Part shown: piece by piece, positions 47,234 through 57,560 of the stretch
Numbering within the stretch: position 1 is the first letter of the stretch
How the letters are laid out: each line of letters opens with the position of its first letter
NCBI RefSeq assembly: GCF_029168945.1
Contig: NC_083605.1
Span: forward strand, 72,806,969 to 72,870,968
Direction: 5' to 3'
Length of the DNA: 64,000 nt
From: Cannabis sativa
Lineage: Eukaryota; Streptophyta; Magnoliopsida; Rosales; Cannabaceae
Program-made: the position numbers and the translations under genes
The notes under the pieces: generated by a model
Seen by the model: only the letters and a program-made list of their open reading frames with translations
Told to the model about the DNA's origin: nothing
The model's database searches: none

Positions 47234-48090
47234 TGTAACGTCCCCGCTTCAAGCCTCCATTAGGTCCTTACACCCACAGAATGAATGGCTCTTATACACG
47301 AGTACGTCACTCTGGCTGGTTCATGGACTGATGACTGACCCTATAGACCAACACGAGTGTTTCCAGCATGCTTTGTCCTCACTCGCACGCTTCCTGGGAA
47401 AACTTCCCAGGAGGTCACCCATCCTAAAATTACTCCCAAGTCAAGCTCGCTTAACTGTGGAGTTCTTTCGTGATGGGCTACCGAAAAACAAGATGCACCT
47501 TGTTGATATAGGTAGTACCAATCAATCCATTTAAGCCCTTTTCAACTATGTAGTCACATACCTACACAGTCTTAGAATCATCCCACTTGACCTTCCCCAG
47601 GCGGTGTGGGATTGCATAGCTAGCTTACCCGGTGTTTCCCCTTACGGATCACGGGACTACTGACTGTCACAATCACCCCCCCTTACGGGGTCCGACGTCC
47701 TCGTCGACCACACTTCCGGCTGGGTCAAGGCTCTGATACCATTTGTAACGTCCCCGCTTCAAGCCTCCATTGGGTCCTTACACCCACAGAATGAATGGCT
47801 CTTATACACGAGTACGTCACTGCAGGCCGATTCATGGATCGATGATCGACCACATGCACCAACACGAGTGTTTTCAGCGTGCTTTGTCCTCACTCACACG
47901 CATCCTGGGAAAACTTCCCAGGAGGTCACCCATCCTTGAAATTGCTCCAGGCCAAGCACGCTTAACTGTGGAGTTCTTTCGAGATGGGCTACCGAAAAAC
48001 AAGATGCACCTTGTTGATATAGGTAGTACCAATCAATTCATTTAAACTCTCTTCAACTGTGTAGTCCCATACCTACACAGTCTCGAATTC
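47234..48090 (-). mobile_element. Cassandra TRIM retrotransposon with 5S-like LTRs
   Basis: Two direct repeats of about 345 bp (47234-47580 and 47744-48090) begin TGTAACGTCCCC. They flank a short non-coding centre with, on the minus strand, PBS TGGTATCAGAGCC (47729-47741, two bases from the right LTR) and a purine tract GGGGAAGGTCAAGTGGGA by the left LTR. Each LTR contains a segment close to the complement of plant 5S rRNA (CTTCCCAGGAGGTCACCCAT, then AGCACGCTTAACT.TGGAGTTCT), the defining trait of Cassandra. The element encodes no protein. Host sequence on the two sides shows no 5-bp duplication. Confidence 0.93.
47404..47466 (-). repeat. 5S rRNA-derived segment in the left Cassandra LTR
   Basis: Contains the complement of the 5S rRNA internal-promoter region and 3' part (CTTCCCAGGAGGTCACCCAT and GCTTAACTGTGGAGTTCT). 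A counterpart lies at 47913-47982 in the other LTR. In Cassandra this region carries Pol III promoter motifs. It is not a functional 5S gene. Confidence 0.8.
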
Positions 48091-48525
48091 GAATGATGTA
48101 GATGGAGAATCAGATTGTGCATTTGCACAACGTGTTTATGGTGGTCCTAATGGGGTGTTGGCACAATTGTTGATGCTCAAGAAATGGTTTGAAGATCAAA
48201 CTCTTTTTCATTTCTATTCTTGTTCTGTTTTGATGGTTTATGAGAAAATAAAGCCAAATGAGGATAGATCATGTGTTACAATTAAATTGATTGACTTTGC
48301 TCATGTGGTGGATGGTCAAGGGGTTATTGATCATAATTTCTTGGGTGGACTTTGCTCTTTGATCAAGTTTGTATCAGAGATTCTTGATAACTAACTAATA
48401 ATTAAGTTGAAAGTTACTTGTACTTGGCTAATAATTTGTGACTCGTCAAGAATAGTATTTGAAAAAAATAAATTGCCAACATTGTATCTACTTTTGTATT
48501 TTATTTATGCTTGTTTAAGAATAAA

Positions 48526-48817
48526 TGTGAACATTAATCATGTAATTTGCTACCTATTATTCTTAATGATTGGTATTATTTACATTACCATTATATTTTA
48601 TATATTTGTAATGCCCTCTCGAATGTTTGTGATTACTACTTGGACACTATAGGGAAGGCTTCTCTCTTCTTTAATTGTTTGGTGGTGACTTATTCTTCTC
48701 AAATCATCTCCAATAGTAAACTATTCCACCAAATCAGTGTGAATCTTCACACATACTATTTCACTTTAATAGCACACTAAATTATGCACTAAATTATACG
48801 TCATTAATAGTATTGAA
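48526..48817. other. Downstream flank of the IPK2 pseudogene
   Basis: AT-rich. AATCATCTCCAATAGTAAACTATTCC near 48701 resembles the start of a MITE of the CATCTCCAA type, but no matching right end was found beyond the hAT insertion that follows. Confidence 0.4.
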
Positions 48818-49385
48818 TAGGGTTGTACAAAAAAATTTGTAAACCGCCCAAACCGAATAACCCGCCCAAACCGAATCGAAAAAACCGATAAAAATTATAA
48901 ACCGAAATAATTCGAAAAAATTACAAACCGCCCAATCTATTAATTGGGGGGTTGAAAATAGGTCCAACCCGCCCAATTAAACCTACTAACCCAACCAACC
49001 CGATTTTGCACCTTTAATTCTTGTCTTTCTTTTTTTTTTAACTTTTTAGTTTTTATTATATAAAACATAAATGATTGAATATATAATGATATAAAGTTAT
49101 ATACTTAATTATTAGTTTTAAAGTCATATATATATATGGTGTTGTACTTTGGTGGAATGTGATATTTTTAATTTATCTTTTTAATTTTTATTGATTTTGA
49201 TTTTAAAACTAAAAAAAAAAAAAATTAACCCGCCCAAACTGTCCAAACCGTTGGTCGGTTTATAGATTTTTTTTTTTTTTAAATTGGGGGGGGGGGGTTG
49301 CACTTAAATTTTAGCAGCTCGAACTTTAAATTGGGTTAGAAAATATATATGATAAACCGCCCAAACCGACCGATGTACAACCCTA
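48818..49385. mobile_element. hAT-type MITE (568 bp)
   Basis: Termini TAGGGTTGTACA and TGTACAACCCTA are perfect 12-bp inverted repeats. The 8-bp duplication GTATTGAA occurs at 48810-48817 and 49386-49393. The subterminal regions are rich in AACCGCCCAAACCG words. No coding capacity. Confidence 0.95.
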
Positions 49386-49393
49386 GTATTGAA

Positions 49394-49735
49394 TTCTAAA
49401 TCTACACTAATTTAAGGTATTTTTTTTTACATTCTAACTCTTAATTTATTTATTTTAAAAAATTATCTTATATTTTAGTCCTCACATTAAAATTTATTAC
49501 AAAAATAATTGATTTAAAATACTAAAATATTTGAAAATACAAAATAACAATAACAAAATATTAATATTAAATAAAATAAAAATAACAAAACACTAAGTTA
49601 TTAAACTATTAATAACAAAGTTAAAAAAAACTAAAAATAACAACATAAATAAAAAAAAAAAACTATTAAGTAAAATAATAATTTAATAGTCAAATTGATT
49701 ATTTGACACTCTTAGCCTTGAAAAATATCAATATG
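49394..49735. other. AT-rich spacer
   Basis: Almost pure A/T sequence between the hAT MITE and the LINE fragment, with no features seen. Confidence 0.4.
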
Positions 49736-49751
49736 GACTTGAAGTATTTTG

Positions 49752-50202
49752 TGGTGGCAATTGCCAGAGATCATATGGAGTCAATTTTGTGGGTGGCGAC
49801 TAACAAGCTTCACTTCACTGACTCTCTTATCGGGGAAGCGGCGGCTTGTATGTTAGTTTTGGAGACGGCGGCCACAATGCATCACCCTTTTGTTATGGTG
49901 GAGAGTGATTCTAAGATGGTGATCAAGAACCTAAAGGGTGACGAATCCTTTTGGCAGCTTGAGAATTACGCAAGACAATGCAAGCATCTCTCTACTTTTT
50001 TCACTTGCTGTAATTTTTCTTATATTTCTAGAAACTGTAATTTCGCGGCCCACAATGTGGCCAAGTGGGCGGTTGCCAACAATGTTTATGGTATGGTAGA
50101 AGTCTCTACTATTCCGAGTAATATTTTCTGTAATAACCATGAGGTATGACTATTCGTTTCCTTTTAATATATATACGTTTTATTTTCAAAAAAAAAAAAA
50201 AA
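49752..50202 (+). mobile_element. 5'-truncated LINE insertion with 16-bp TSD
   Basis: A 451-bp insertion encodes the end of a LINE RNase H domain in one open frame (GEAAACMLVLETAATMHHPF; VMVESDSKMVIKNLK; NCNFAAHNVAKWAVANN) and then a short 3'UTR and A-tail (50188-50202). It is bracketed by GACTTGAAGTATTTTG at 49736-49751 and 50203-50218. Severe 5' truncation, A-tail and a long duplication are the signature of target-primed reverse transcription. The open frame continues upstream of the insertion by chance only. Confidence 0.95.
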
Positions 50203-50282
50203 GACTTGAAGTATTTTGAGAATCTTGGTATTCTTGAGATGCTTAATAATATTTTATAGCGGAAAAACTTCAAGAAAATTCA

Positions 50283-51080
50283 TTAAAAAAAAAAAGATAA
50301 AATATTGGTGATCACATGGGGATTCACCTCCCAAAAATTCAAAAAACCAAAATAATTATTATTCAACCTATATTGAGCCAACACATGGGCAACTTTATTT
50401 AATCTTCTAGGCACCCAAACAATATTACAACACAAAGAAGCAAGGTTGTCTAAAACAAAGAGAAAAATAAAAGATACCTTCCAATGAGGGGAGGAAGCCA
50501 CTACAAAAAATAGCTGCATTTAGTGACAATTTTTTAGTTACAACTTTTTAGTTACAACATAATTTTTTTTATGACTAAATGTGATTTTTAGTTATAACAA
50601 AAAGTTACTTATGACTAAAACATAGTATTTAGATACAAGTTGTCACTAATTTAGTTTTAGTCACAACAAGTATTGTGACTAAAAATATATTTAGTCACAA
50701 CAAATTATAATTTTTGTGACTAATACTTTTAGCCATGAACTTTTTAGTCATAACATAAGAATGTTGATTTATAATTAGTCACAACTTTTTTAATTTTAAT
50801 TACAAATTTTGTTGTGATTAAAAGTAAAATTTTTGTAGTGAGCATCAGAAATCACAATAGCCACATGAAGGCAATCAGTGAAGATACAAGCCTCTTGAAT
50901 TCCCAACCTACTAAGGACCACCATGCCCAAATGAACTACCTCTAACTCACCATGAAGAACTGAAACAACAGAGAATTTAAAGGCAAACAAAGCCAAGACT
51001 CCATCTTGCTCACCTCTAACCACGATACCAACCGTCCCAAGACCATTCTTAAACGTAAAATCCACATTAACATGAATCAT
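50283..51080 (-). pseudogene. LINE-B RNase H domain split by a CACTA MITE
   Basis: The N-terminal part (MIHVNVDFTFKNGLGTVGIV, HGELEVVHLGMVVLSRLGI) lies at 51080-50841. The C-terminal part (CCNIVWVPRRLNKVAHVLAQ) lies at 50498-50283. The two join in frame if the 342-bp MITE and one AGC copy are ignored, so the MITE entered a still-open RNase H. Confidence 0.82.
50499..50840. mobile_element. CACTA-type MITE in LINE-B (342 bp)
   Basis: Starts CACTACAAAAAATAG and ends TTTTTGTAGTG, with a 3-bp duplication AGC (50496-50498 and 50841-50843). Its interior is the reverse-oriented counterpart of the 1323-1652 element (TTTTTAGTTACAAC, GTGACTAATACTTTTAGCC). Confidence 0.92.
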
Positions 51081-51280
51081 GACAGGACCTGGAATCCTCC
51101 AACTCTGAGCATTTGTGTGGCAATTAAATTCTGCATCGATCTATTTTTTTAGTCTCAGAAGCATGCCAAGTTCCTCCATTGTGATGATTGGCATTCCTGT
51201 AAAACAAAAGTTTTTAATACAAAATTGTTGGAAACAGAGTGAAATCAGTCTTCTCTATATTGATGTGCACTCCTTGAGAG

Positions 51281-51900
51281 TCAAATGGATTTAAAACCTC
51301 CCCATTAAAATGGAAAAGAATTTCATTAATACATATATCCATTTACAATCGACCCATAAGTGCTTCGTAATAAGGCATTGAGAGGAAAAGTGAAAAACAT
51401 CATCACTCCGCTCAAAGCCACATAAGGAACAATCTCCACAGTGGCTATTGAAAATAGCCGAGAGTCGAGAACCAAAGGGGAGACACTCCTTGTAAACCTT
51501 CCATAAGGAGAGCTTCAGTCGATCATGAACACTCGACTTCCATATCTTAGTAGTAGTATCCTTAAGAGTGAACTGTTTCTTGTTTAAATCCCAATAAGCA
51601 TGCATGGTTCAGCGAGAAGCTTCCATTAGCAGAAGAATGCCAAATTAGTTTATCCTTTTTCAAAAGAAGAGTGATGCTTGAAGAGAGGATAGTATTAAAC
51701 ACGCCTGGGATGAATAATCTAGAGACAACGTTGCTATCCCAGTCAAAACCATTTTTCCTCAACAAGTCCTCCACTTCGGTCTTATCTTTTATGCAAGGAT
51801 TACAATCTGAGGGACTAATGAACTTCCCATCACATGCAAGACCATTGACAATTCCAGATTTCCACATCAGAGTGTTTGCCAACAATCCACGCGTTATTAT
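51281..51900 (-). pseudogene. LINE-B zf-RVT region
   Basis: Two overlapping frames encode parts of the zinc-binding region at the end of ORF2: WKSGIVNGLACDGKFISPSD and KLIWHSSANGSFSL (51885-51650), then LKLSLWKVYKECLPFGSRL, with C..C...H-type residues in CGDCSLCGFERSDDVFHFSS (51530-51400). One frame change lies between them near 51600. Confidence 0.75.
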
Positions 51901-52733
51901 CTCTAAAATTCCCTAATTTTCCAGATTCCTTTAGACACTAGAGAGGCGTTCCTAGGAAGAATGACGTCTCAAAAGCTAGAAGAGGAACAATACTTCTCTT
52001 TTAACAAAGTAACCCAAAGAGCATTTCTATTTTTGGCTATAAACTAGCCAAGCTTGGCCAAAAGACATAAGTTCATATCTTTGAACCTTTTAATACCTAG
52101 ACCTCCACAGCACTTACTTACAAATGTTCTCCTAATTCACCAGAGAAAGATACCACTACTACAATTTAGACTTTTAGTGACATTATTTAGTGACACGCAG
52201 AAAAATGTGAGTCACTAAAGATTTAGAAGTGATTTTTAGTGACATGCACAATTAGACTCTAATCTTTGGTATTAGTATCCTACAATGTGTGTCACTAAAA
52301 ATATGAAGTGTCACTAAAAGATAATTCCATAATTTATATAATTTTTTTATTTTTAAAAAAATTATTGACCTACAGTGACACGCTAGTTGTGACTGGCTAA
52401 ATGTATCCCAACATGTTTGGCGCGTCACTAAAAGTTATTTTTTTAATTATTTTTTAAAAAATAATCAGTACTTGGAAAATGTTCCCAAACTTAATTAATA
52501 ATAATAAATGGCCTTTTAAAAAAAAATAATAGAAAAAGACAGCATATTTTACCCTTTCTCTTTCTCGGCTAAATGAAAAAAAAAATATCTTGTTTCAAAA
52601 AAAAAAACAAAGAAAATAAAAACCTATTATTTTTAACAAATTCCCTCTCTCATTGCTAAAGTAAAATATAAAGTTTTTTTTTTTATTGAGAATGTAAAGA
52701 CACCCCAAACCCTAGTAGCAGCAATTAGAAAAA

Positions 52734-52780
<47 letters not shown>

Positions 52781-52862
52781 CACGCACACACACGCACACA
52801 CACGCACACACACGCACACACACGCACACACACGCACACACACTCTCTCTCTCTCTCTCTCA
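52734..52862. repeat. (CA)n / (CGCACACACA)n / (CT)n compound microsatellite
   Basis: A CA run passes into about eight decamer-like units with a periodic CG (ACACGCACAC) and then a CT run. It gives a meaningless Cys-Val-rich frame on the minus strand. Confidence 0.93.
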
Positions 52863-52889
52863 TTGCGTTTATTTCTACGGCTGTAGATT

Positions 52890-52990
52890 CACAACCTCCC
52901 ACCGCGTGCGACGTTCCCAGCCACCCACCGCCTGCGACGTTCCCGGCCTCCCACTGCCTGCGACGTTCCTGGCCTCCCACTGCCTGCGCA
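52890..52990. repeat. 24-25-bp minisatellite inside the CACTA element
   Basis: Four consecutive units on the theme CCCACYGCSTGCGACGTTCC plus a short variable tail (CAGCCA, CGGCCT, TGGCCT). The fourth unit is cut short. Confidence 0.8.
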
Positions 52991-53803
52991 CGATGATGAC
53001 GAACGAAGTTCTCCCTTCGGCTCCCACTGCTCCACCGCCCCAAACGCCCATGGTCTCTATTTATTTTTCTCAAAGAAACCCTTTTCTTTTCTTCTTGCTT
53101 CATTATCCTATGGAACAATTTATCTATTTTTCAGATTGAAGATGATTGTGGCTGTTAGAGTTGGCGATTGGGGCTGTTTGGAGTGGTGGGCGATTGAAGA
53201 TTGTGGAACTTTTGGGTTTTGATAATTTTTCTTCATAGGTTTTTTTAGGTTTGTAGTCACTTGACAACTATGTATTTTTCTCTCTTTTTCATTATCATTA
53301 TTGGTTTTTTTTTTCTCATAGAAAAAATTTGTATATTGTAAATAAATATTATTATTTTAGTTTAATTTTGTAAACAGATTGTATTGTTAATTATTGTGTA
53401 TTGTGTATGTTAATAATCTGAATGTATTTATATTGCTTAAATGAACTTGTGTATTATCATAATTTATATTTATTAAAATTAATATTTATATTCATTCAAA
53501 TTATATAAATGGAATATTTAAAAAAAAAAAAGAATATTAGGAAAATAATTTATTTTAAAAGTAAAAATAGATATAGTGACACTTTGGGAGAGTGACTATT
53601 ATTTTTAGAGTCTGACAACTTGAGGCTCTAAAAGTCTATAGTGACGTGCAATAAGAATCTCTATAAAGTTTTAGTGACACGTGCTGATGTGTCACTAAAT
53701 ATTACCTTTCCAGTCACCCACATTAGTGACACGCAGTGAAGTGTCACTAAAACTCTATAGAGTCACTCAAAACGAGTCATTGAACCTCATTTTTGTAGTA
53801 GTG

Positions 53804-54720
53804 ATATCAACCTAGCTTCTTTGCTACTTCCGGTCCACCAAATTTTTTTGATAAGAGCATCAAGAGAATTGATAATTGTGACTGGGAGAGAAAAAATGGC
53901 CATAGAGTAAATAGGAATAGCTGAGATCACATTTTTAATCAAAACAGTTCTAGCCGCTTGTGAAAAGAGTTTAGCTTTCCACCCTTCCAACGGAGACCGA
54001 ACTTTCTCAATTATAAAATTAAAATCTCTCGAACTATTCCCCTTAACAAACAAAGGATTTCCAAGGAACTTTTCTTCCTCGGACAACACTTCAAAGCCCA
54101 CCTCCTCTGCAATTCTCAAATGGATGTGCTCTCCACGATTCTTTAAGAAAAAGATTATGGATTTATGGAAATTAATCTATTGGCCTGACAATAACTGTAT
54201 TTTGCCAAAACATCATTAATATGCACCATATTAGAGGAATTAACTTATGTAAAAAATATAGTATCGTCAACACACATAAGGTGAGAAATCGAAGGACTGG
54301 AGCATTTGAATTTGTATCATTGAATCAGCCCTTGGTTTTCTTTAGCAAGAATTAGCTGAGACAAAACTTCTAAGCATAAAATGAAAAGATAAGGGGAGAG
54401 GGGATCCCCTTGCCTTAGGCCTCTTTGAGGCTCATTTTTTTTGTATCAAACTGCGATTCACTAAAATCTGGAAACTCACTATAGAAATGCATTGAGAAAT
54501 AAGCCCCCTGAACCAATCATCAAATTCAATATCCATAAGAACTTGATCAAGAAAACACCATTCCATTTTGTCATATGCTTTTGACATATCACATTTGATA
54601 CCAACATAAGCCATACTCCCCTGCTTTCTTTTCATATCATGCACAATTTCATGAGCTATGATTGAATTTTTAGCGATTCATCTCCTCTTGATAATATTGT
54701 AAGAGTTTTAAGTATAGATC
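53804..54720 (-). pseudogene. LINE-B reverse transcriptase relic
   Basis: [19 protein letters not shown] (54605-54550) is the RT palm region. [17 protein letters not shown] follows after a frame change (about 54365-54415), and CVDDTIFF (about 54255-54280) is the equivalent of the catalytic FADD site. The segment 54119-53804 continues the connection domain until the CACTA insertion. Stops and frame shifts prevent a full product. Confidence 0.8.
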
Positions 54721-54817
54721 TCCAAAGAATAGGACTCCTTGGAAATTTTTTCAAAAAAAAAAGAAACATCCTTAAAATCCTCAAATTAGTGTTTCTTATG
54801 AGGAAAGAAGGGCTACT

Positions 54818-55925
54818 TTGCAAAACAATGTCCTAAAAGTAAAACTGACATGTCAAAATAATAACACACATATAGAACGCCATTGGGGTATCTCTCTCTC
54901 CGATAATGACATTGAATCAGTCTTTTCAATCGAAGACAAAATATCTCCACATACTATGTGTGCATTACAGCCAGGTTTCGACTTCGACGTCAAAAGCTGT
55001 GTTAGAATTTTCAACATAGATACAATCACCACTAGTCGACCAATCCAGATAGGAAAAATGCATGTCATCCTAATAAAATACTCAAGGCCAATCAAAGTAG
55101 TTGCATTTTTTGATATAGGAGCATAATACACAATCATGAACCCCGACATCTTGCTCCCAACACTGTGGAAGAAGAAAAAGTAGTATTTCTAAGTTGCAAA
55201 TAACCAAGTACTCTGCACCGAATAAATTAGCAAGTCAATAAAGCTACAATTATTCCCCGGATGTTCCGTTGTCCAAAAAGTCATTGGATCAAAACTCCTA
55301 AGAAAGGAACTCATAGTGGGATTTGACCTTTACACAAAAATGAAAAGGCTTAGAATACTCCCACAAGGGTTGACCTACAAGAATTTCTTCACCCAATGGG
55401 AGCAAATTTCGAATTACTTTCACATGACGCAAGACGTATTTTCATCAATCAAAGAAAAGCTAATACAGAGGTTATGCGTGATTCTCACTCCAAATTCTCA
55501 ACGAAGTGCAATCACCCATTATGGAAAAATAAAGAATTCTACATCTCTCTACAATTCAAACAGAACGAGGATATCAATCCAACCAAAGCAAACCACCCCA
55601 GAATGAATCCTGAACATCAACGAATGGCGAGCAAAGAATGTCAGCAACTTAAATCACAAGGGCTGATTAATGACACTGAATCGCCGTGGGCATGTCACGC
55701 CTTTTATGTCAACAACAGGACAGAGCAAGCTACAGAAAAACAAAGATTGGTAATTAATTATTAACCACTGAACTATTTTTTGGCAGATAATAAATTTCCT
55801 CTACAAACTAAAATTCTCTTTTTTCTAGCATCTCCAAAGCAAAGATATTTTCAAAGTTTAATCTAAAATTCGGTTTTTGGCAACTGAACATCATAAAAGA
55901 AGTTCAGAAAATAAAATATTGTCTT
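54818..55925 (+). pseudogene. Endogenous pararetrovirus (Caulimoviridae-like) polyprotein fragment
   Basis: Fragments of a pararetroviral polyprotein lie in collinear order. A first open segment (54818-55126) ends in an aspartic-protease-like site reading FDIGA. Further pieces lie at 55316-55606 (FDLYTKMKRLRILPQGL) and 55396-55764, whose end (SPWACHAFYVNNR, RLVINY) is the N-terminal part of a pararetroviral reverse transcriptase. Decayed RT-like sequence continues to about 55925. Stops and frame changes separate all pieces, and the movement, capsid and catalytic RT parts are absent. It is therefore a dead integrated fossil of the kind common in plant genomes. The genus cannot be fixed from this much sequence. 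Confidence 0.82.
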
Positions 55926-56258
55926 TCTAAAATTCCCTTCTGAGATCTTTCTCTACTATGATAGACAGAAAGAATATTACCATTAGCTCAATATTACCAA
56001 TTAAAAGATATGTCAAGCAAAGTCTTTATAGTAAGAATCAATCTCAATAGTACAACCTACAAAGACTAAGAGAAAAAAGCCAATGTTAGGAAAAGTAGTG
56101 AGGTTGATTCTGACTATATAGATTAACGTTATATCTCTCTATCAGTCTATACAAGTCTAAGCAAGCTTTATTAAAACATCTAAATGATACACATATGAAA
56201 CACAGCTCCGTCAAGATCTGAGATTGCTGGCCGACGACGAGAGGGCTACAGCGCCACA

Positions 56259-56259
56259 T

Positions 56260-56330
<71 letters not shown>
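56259..56330. repeat. (TG)n(AG)n compound microsatellite
   Basis: About 26 bases of TG pass directly into about 46 bases of AG. Confidence 0.95.
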
Positions 56331-56339
<9 letters not shown>

Positions 56340-56632
56340 CAGGGAAAGAGAGAAAACTAGCAGGTCCAATAAGTTGTGGGTGCGACTTGGTCTGCATGAT
56401 TTTAGAGAGGGAGAGAGCAGCTTTTGCGTGGTTAGGGGAGAGAAAAAGAAGAGAGAATCAGGGGCTGACGAAGTCGATGGGGTAGATGGCTCCACCTAGT
56501 GTGGCTCTGACGACGATGGGGGTAGGGGGATCAGTCCAGATGGAGTGGTGCAATGTGGCTAGTAGTGAGAGAGGGAGAAGTGTATGGAGACGGAGATGGA
56601 GATGGGGTGCGCCAGGCGTGGTGGTGCGTTGG

Positions 56633-56633
<1 letters not shown>

Positions 56634-56692
<59 letters not shown>
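56634..56692. repeat. (GA)n microsatellite
   Basis: An uninterrupted GA tract of nearly 60 bases. Confidence 0.95.
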
Positions 56693-56695
<3 letters not shown>

Positions 56696-56969
56696 TAAAT
56701 TAGGGTTTTCCTTAGGTTTTTTAAATGGGCCTGAAGCCCATTAGGTTTTCTGTATTTTCTTTTAAAATGAGTATGTCTTGCGTTAGTTCTGTACCGACAC
56801 AACTTAGCGTCAGCGCACAACTGACGCAATGGTGCTTCCAACCGACACAAATATTGCATTGAAGCACAACTGATGCAAAATTATACACCTAATTAATTGT
56901 GTAAGGTGAAAATCTATATTGAAGGTCATATTTGATGTTCCGATAACATCCGACCAGATAGGACTAAAT

Positions 56970-57560
56970 ATTTTGACTGGGTTTGACCTGGACCCGACTC
57001 GCTCAACCTGAAATTTTTTTAAAAAAACCCATTCTGTTCGGGCGGGTCGGGTTCAGCCCAGTACCCCATCGGGCGGGTTCACTGGCTGGTTTTTTATGGC
57101 CACCGGGTTTCGAGTTGAACCCGAACCTGCTCGCCAACCTGGCCAAATTTTATTTATTTATTTTTATATATTTTTCTTACATAGATAATATATTAAAAAT
57201 AAATAAAGAAATAAATTTTAAAAAATAAATGGATAACATGTTTGTGTTATTTATTATAGAGTGAATATATTAAAAACTAACAAAGAAACCATAAGCCTCA
57301 AATATTGTTTTCTAATTTAGTCTTACTATATGCGACCGGTTTAGGCCTCTCCACTACTTAAGGCTCCCATTTTAAAATAAAAATAAAAAATAATTAGTAA
57401 TAAAATAAAAAAATAATACCCACATTATTAAAAGTATGTTAGTTTAGTGGGAATTTGAGTTTTTTTTTTAAAAAAAAAAAAAAAAGTTGGCCGGGTCAAT
57501 GTAACCTGAACCCGCGAACCCGTAAACCTGCGAGCTCGAAACCCGCGAACCCAAACTATT
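56970..57560. repeat. Degenerate hAT-like repeat with CCCGAACC-rich arms
   Basis: Two arms rich in CGGGTCGGGTT / AACCCGCGAACCCG words (56975-57140 and 57490-57555) flank AT-rich DNA, as in the hAT elements at 44394 and 48818. No clean terminus or 8-bp duplication was identified, so the limits are approximate. Confidence 0.5.

Larger units (their letters stand above)
46968..48394 (+). pseudogene. IPK2 paralogue split by a Cassandra TRIM
   Basis: The first 89 codons (MFQIPDHQVAGHKASKGIIG onward to HLVLEDI) and the last 100 or so (from about 48086, including VYGGPNGVLAQLL and KLIDFAHVVDGQGVIDHNFL) match the intact IPK2 at 38275-39147 without frameshifts. Between them, about 85 codons corresponding to residues 91-176 are gone and an 857-bp Cassandra element sits there. 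The lost part includes PxxxDxKxG and LGFRISG, so no active kinase can form. The 5' arm now reads into the LTR and stops at 47534. Clean arms imply a young event. Upstream, intron and poly(A) contexts are shared with the functional copy. Confidence 0.93.
52154..53803. mobile_element. CACTA-type element with microsatellite core (1650 bp)
   Basis: The termini CACTACTACAA and TTTTGTAGTAGTG are inverted. Both ends carry many TTTAGTGACA / TGTCACTAAA subterminal repeats, which is typical of CACTA elements. The flanks read ATAC and ATAT, compatible with a 3-bp ATA duplication plus one extra base. The interior contains a large CA/CT microsatellite, a 24-25-bp minisatellite and C-rich sequence, but no transposase. 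Confidence 0.82.
50270..54720 (-). mobile_element. Degenerate L1-type LINE, minus strand (LINE-B)
   Basis: Minus-strand ORF2 remnants run in order from right to left: RT palm (54644-54250), RT C-terminal/thumb (54119-53804, AARTVLIKNVISAIPIYSM), zf-RVT (51885-51291) and RNase H (51080-50283). Two CACTA elements interrupt it (52154-53803 and 50499-50840). The 5' part (ORF1 and endonuclease) is absent. It is unrelated in position and orientation to LINE-A. Confidence 0.85.
56220..56900. other. Microsatellite-rich region, possible CACTA-like remnant
   Basis: Contains (TG)n then (AG)n at 56259-56330 and (GA)n at 56634-56692, separated by GC-richer sequence. It is followed by ACTGACGCAA / ACTGATGCAA words (56815-56880) that look like subterminal repeats. 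No termini were found. The open frames here (Arg-Glu and Ser-Leu repeats) are artefacts of the microsatellites. Confidence 0.55.

Noticed and set aside
47729..47741. GGCTCTGATACCA as part of a tRNA gene
   Set aside because: It is the complement of an initiator tRNA-Met primer-binding site next to a Cassandra LTR. No cloverleaf surrounds it.
47404..47982. 5S rRNA gene copies
   Set aside because: Only a diverged internal segment of 5S is present, within each Cassandra LTR, and neither copy has a complete 5S unit.
52633..53118. Cys-Val-rich protein on the minus strand
   Set aside because: Translation of the CA/CGCACA microsatellite inside a CACTA element.
56086..56859. Ser-Leu and Arg-Glu repeat proteins
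   Set aside because: Translations of GA/TG microsatellites on either strand.
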